Positions 22,078 through 23,747 of a DNA stretch of 23,747 nt are shown here, piece by piece. This DNA is from DATAFO01 sp046728935 (GTDB lineage Bacteria > Actinomycetota > Thermoleophilia > Solirubrobacterales > 70-9): NCBI GenBank assembly GCA_046728935.1, contig JBKPFS010000057.1:1-23747 (forward strand). Direction: 5' to 3'. How positions within the stretch are numbered: the first letter of the stretch is position 1; the number at the start of each line of letters is the position of its first letter. Position numbers and translations under genes: made by a program. A model generated the notes under the pieces. It saw only the letters and a list, made by a program, of their open reading frames with translations. It was not told the DNA's origin and ran no database searches.

Positions 22078-22711
22078 TCGCGGCGGGCTCGACGCGCAGT
22101 CGGAGTTCAGCCTCGCCTCGCTGGTGCGAATGCGCGGGGCGTCGCTCGTCGACGCGCTCGAGGCCCACCTGCCGGGCTCCCGCGAGCACGCCGAGGCCAC
22201 GGCCTCCTACGCGTTCGCGATCGCGGTCGAGCTGGGCCACGACCGCAGCCACGCCGAGCTCGTGCGCGAGGCGGCCAAGCTCCACGACGTGGGCAAGGTG
22301 TACGTCCCGAGGGAGCTGCTGATGACCGATCCCTCGAAGCTGAGCCCCGACCGCAGAGCGGAGTTCGAGCGCCACCACGAGGCCGCGCACGGACTCGCGA
22401 GGGGCGCCGGCATCCCCGAGCAGGTGTGCGGCTGGATCCTGCGCGTGCGCGAGCAGTTCGACGGCCACGGGCCCGAGGGGCTGACCGCGGACGGGATCCC
22501 GATCGAGTCGCGGATCGCGCGCGTCGCCTGCGCGTGCGATCTGGTGCTCTCGAACCCCGCGTTTGCATCTGACGGCCCCGCGCTCGGCGGGAGGCGGCGG
22601 ATGGTGCTCGAGGAGCTTCGCGGAGGCGCCGGCAGGGTCCTCGACCCGCGCGTGGTCGACGCGATGGTCGCGGTGCTCGAGCGGGCGGCGCCGGCCGAGC
22701 CCTCGAGCTAG
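22034..22711 (+). CDS. HD-domain protein, degenerate HD-GYP type
   Basis: A 225-residue protein when started at the ATG at 22034, which overlaps the previous gene by 44 nt; a GTG at 22124 (residue 31) is an alternative because the domain proper starts near residue 40. HD features: SREHAEATASYAF (His52), AAKLHDVGKVYVP (His84, Asp85, then the usual GK.YVP), DPSKLSPDRRAEFERHHE (His114/115). At the GYP site the sequence is REQFDGHGPEGL, so the GYP triplet is replaced by GHGP, and the usual 'HHE..DG' is RVREQFDG. Metal-binding HD residues are largely retained, so phosphohydrolase activity remains possible, but cyclic-di-GMP hydrolysis is doubtful. There is no sensor domain or membrane segment. Its partner and substrate are unknown. 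Confidence 0.75.
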   Translation: MSWAPPSGGPSRGPDRGGLDAQSEFSLASLVRMRGASLVDALEAHLPGSREHAEATASYAFAIAVELGHDRSHAELVREAAKLHDVGKVYVPRELLMTDPSKLSPDRRAEFERHHEAAHGLARGAGIPEQVCGWILRVREQFDGHGPEGLTADGIPIESRIARVACACDLVLSNPAFASDGPALGGRRRMVLEELRGGAGRVLDPRVVDAMVAVLERAAPAEPSS

Positions 22712-22737
22712 CGGTCGACAGCGCCAGAGGTACCTGC

Positions 22738-22786
22738 GGCGGCTTCGCCGCCTTACGCGGCCCTGCCGGGACACTCCGTGTCCCGG
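22738..22786 (+). terminator. two consecutive hairpins between HD gene and carboxylase gene
   Basis: GGCGGC-TTC-GCCGCC at 22738-22752 and CCGGGACAC-TCC-GTGTCCCGG at 22766-22786. They follow the HD-gene stop by 26 nt and have no T-tract. The second ends 3 nt before the carboxylase -10 box, so it could instead be an operator covering the -35 region. Confidence 0.4.
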
Positions 22787-22789
22787 ACC

Positions 22790-22795
22790 TAGAAT
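22790..22795 (+). promoter_or_regulatory. putative -10 box of the acyl-CoA carboxylase gene
   Basis: TAGAAT lies 10 nt before the GTG at 22806. With no Shine-Dalgarno sequence, a very short leader or leaderless start is likely. Confidence 0.45.
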
Positions 22796-22805
22796 CCCTG
22801 CCGCG

Positions 22806-23747
22806 GTGCGACAGAAGTTCCCCGAGACCCACGAGGAGAAGCTCGCTTACCTGAGGGAGCTGCGCGAGCAGGCGGTCCACTCGGCCTCCGCGGAGGCGGT
22901 CGAGAAACAGCACGCCAAGGGGAAGCTGACCGCGCGCGAGCGGATCGAGAAGCTGCTCGACCCGGGCTCGTTCGAGGAGCTCGACACGTTCGTTCGCCAT
23001 CGCACGCACGAGTTCGAGATGGACAAGCGGCGCCCGTGGGGCGACGCCGTGGTCACCGGGTACGGGACGATCGACGGCCGGACCGTGTTCGTGTTCTCGC
23101 AGGACTTCACCGTCTTCGGCGGCTCCCTCGGCGAGGTGATGGCCGAGAAGATGTGCAAGGTCATGGATCTCGCGGCGAAGGTGGGGGCGCCGGTGATCGG
23201 GATCAACGACTCGGGCGGGGCGCGGATCCAGGCGGGGGTGGTCTCGCTCGGCGCCTACGGCGACGTCTTCGTCCGCAACGTGCAGTGCTCGGGCGTGATC
23301 CCGCAGATCAGCATGATCATGGGCCCGTGCGCGGGTGGCGCGGTCTACTCCCCGGCCATGACCGACTTCATCTTCATGGTCAAGGAGACCTCGCACATGT
23401 TCATCACGGGCCCCGAGGTGATCAAGACGGTGACCGGCGAGGAGGTGGAGTTCGAGGAGCTCGGCGGGGCGATGACACACAACACGAAGTCGGGCGTCGC
23501 CCACTTCGCGGCCGACGACGAGGACAGCTGCCTGGAGGACGTCCGCTACCTGATGAGCTTCCTTCCGCTCAACAATCTCGAGAAGCCGCCGCACTTCGAG
23601 CCGGCGGACGATCCCGAGCGCATGGACCTCGATCTCGATCAGGTCGTCCCGGCGGATCCCCAGCGTCCCTACGACATGCGCGACGTGGTCGCCCACGTGG
23701 TGGACGACGGCGAGTTCTTCGAGGTCCACAAGCACTACGCGCAGAAC
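22806..23747 (+). CDS. acyl-CoA (propionyl-CoA type) carboxylase beta subunit, partial
   Basis: The first 314 codons of a carboxyltransferase subunit whose family is usually about 510-530 residues; the rest lies beyond the right edge. The start is a GTG at 22806. Recognisable parts: KLAYLRELREQA, QHAKGKLTARERIEKLLDPGSFEE, DAVVTGYGTIDGRTVFVFSQDFTVFGGSLGE, then the acyl-CoA site with GINDSGGARIQ and SMIMGPCAGGAVYSPAMTDF, TSHMFITGPEVIKTVTGE, and LGGAMTHNTKSGVAHFAADDE, followed by a linker into the second crotonase-like half. This subunit moves the carboxyl group from biotin to propionyl- or acetyl-CoA. With methylmalonyl-CoA mutase 1.2 kb upstream, propionyl-CoA is the likely substrate. The biotin carboxylase subunit is not in the window. 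Confidence 0.93.
   Translation, partial: MRQKFPETHEEKLAYLRELREQAVHSASAEAVEKQHAKGKLTARERIEKLLDPGSFEELDTFVRHRTHEFEMDKRRPWGDAVVTGYGTIDGRTVFVFSQDFTVFGGSLGEVMAEKMCKVMDLAAKVGAPVIGINDSGGARIQAGVVSLGAYGDVFVRNVQCSGVIPQISMIMGPCAGGAVYSPAMTDFIFMVKETSHMFITGPEVIKTVTGEEVEFEELGGAMTHNTKSGVAHFAADDEDSCLEDVRYLMSFLPLNNLEKPPHFEPADDPERMDLDLDQVVPADPQRPYDMRDVVAHVVDDGEFFEVHKHYAQN

Noticed and set aside
1..23747. CRISPR arrays, prophage or integrative elements
   Set aside because: No regularly spaced direct repeats, integrase, phage structural gene or attachment-site duplication was seen.

Overview
The window is very GC-rich, densely coded on both strands and almost free of mobile DNA. GC-rich third codon positions, two tRNA genes without an encoded CCA, many genes that seem to start almost at the transcript 5' end, and actinobacterial-type families (WS/DGAT acyltransferase, ECF sigma factor with a SnoaL-like C-terminus, stand-alone methylmalonyl-CoA mutase large subunit, DUF899) point to an actinobacterium. 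A Thermoleophilia / Solirubrobacterales-like lineage is my best guess, but that is an inference. No rRNA, CRISPR array, prophage or secretion system was seen.

Layout. 1-3461: the start of a small membrane protein, an SCP2-like/alpha-beta hydrolase fusion and, divergently, an NTF2-like protein followed by a wax-ester-synthase/DGAT acyltransferase (a lipid-handling neighbourhood). 3479-3643: the left end of an IS481-type insertion sequence, reduced to a remnant. 3674-7564: an L,D-transpeptidase starting 6 nt after a tRNA-Ser(GCT), then a convergent pair (alanine-racemase-like PLP enzyme and an aldonolactone-oxidase flavoenzyme) sharing a CTAG stop, then tRNA-Ser(TGA). 7566-9634: a crotonase-family enzyme behind an 11-bp palindrome and a secreted GH26-like glycoside hydrolase.

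9654-14236 looks like one regulatory unit. It has a SigG-like ECF sigma factor with a SnoaL-like domain, an MFS exporter / alpha-beta hydrolase / DUF899 operon, and a divergent VOC (glyoxalase-like) gene. The exporter operon and the VOC gene carry the same bipartite promoter, GATGAGTT-N15-GTCYAAMC, with identical spacing. This is the strongest candidate for something new: a small sigma-factor regulon probably responding to toxic or oxidative compounds.

14319-19760: a flavin amine oxidase, a short sigma-70-like factor and, divergent from it, a three-gene surface-glycan operon (UDP-glucuronate-decarboxylase-like SDR and two GT4 glycosyltransferases). 19761-23747: a possibly broken small gene, then methylmalonyl-CoA mutase large subunit, an SRPBCC-like protein, a degenerate HD-GYP protein and the first 314 codons of an acyl-CoA (propionyl-CoA type) carboxylase beta subunit. 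This end of the window is a propionyl-CoA / methylmalonyl-CoA locus.
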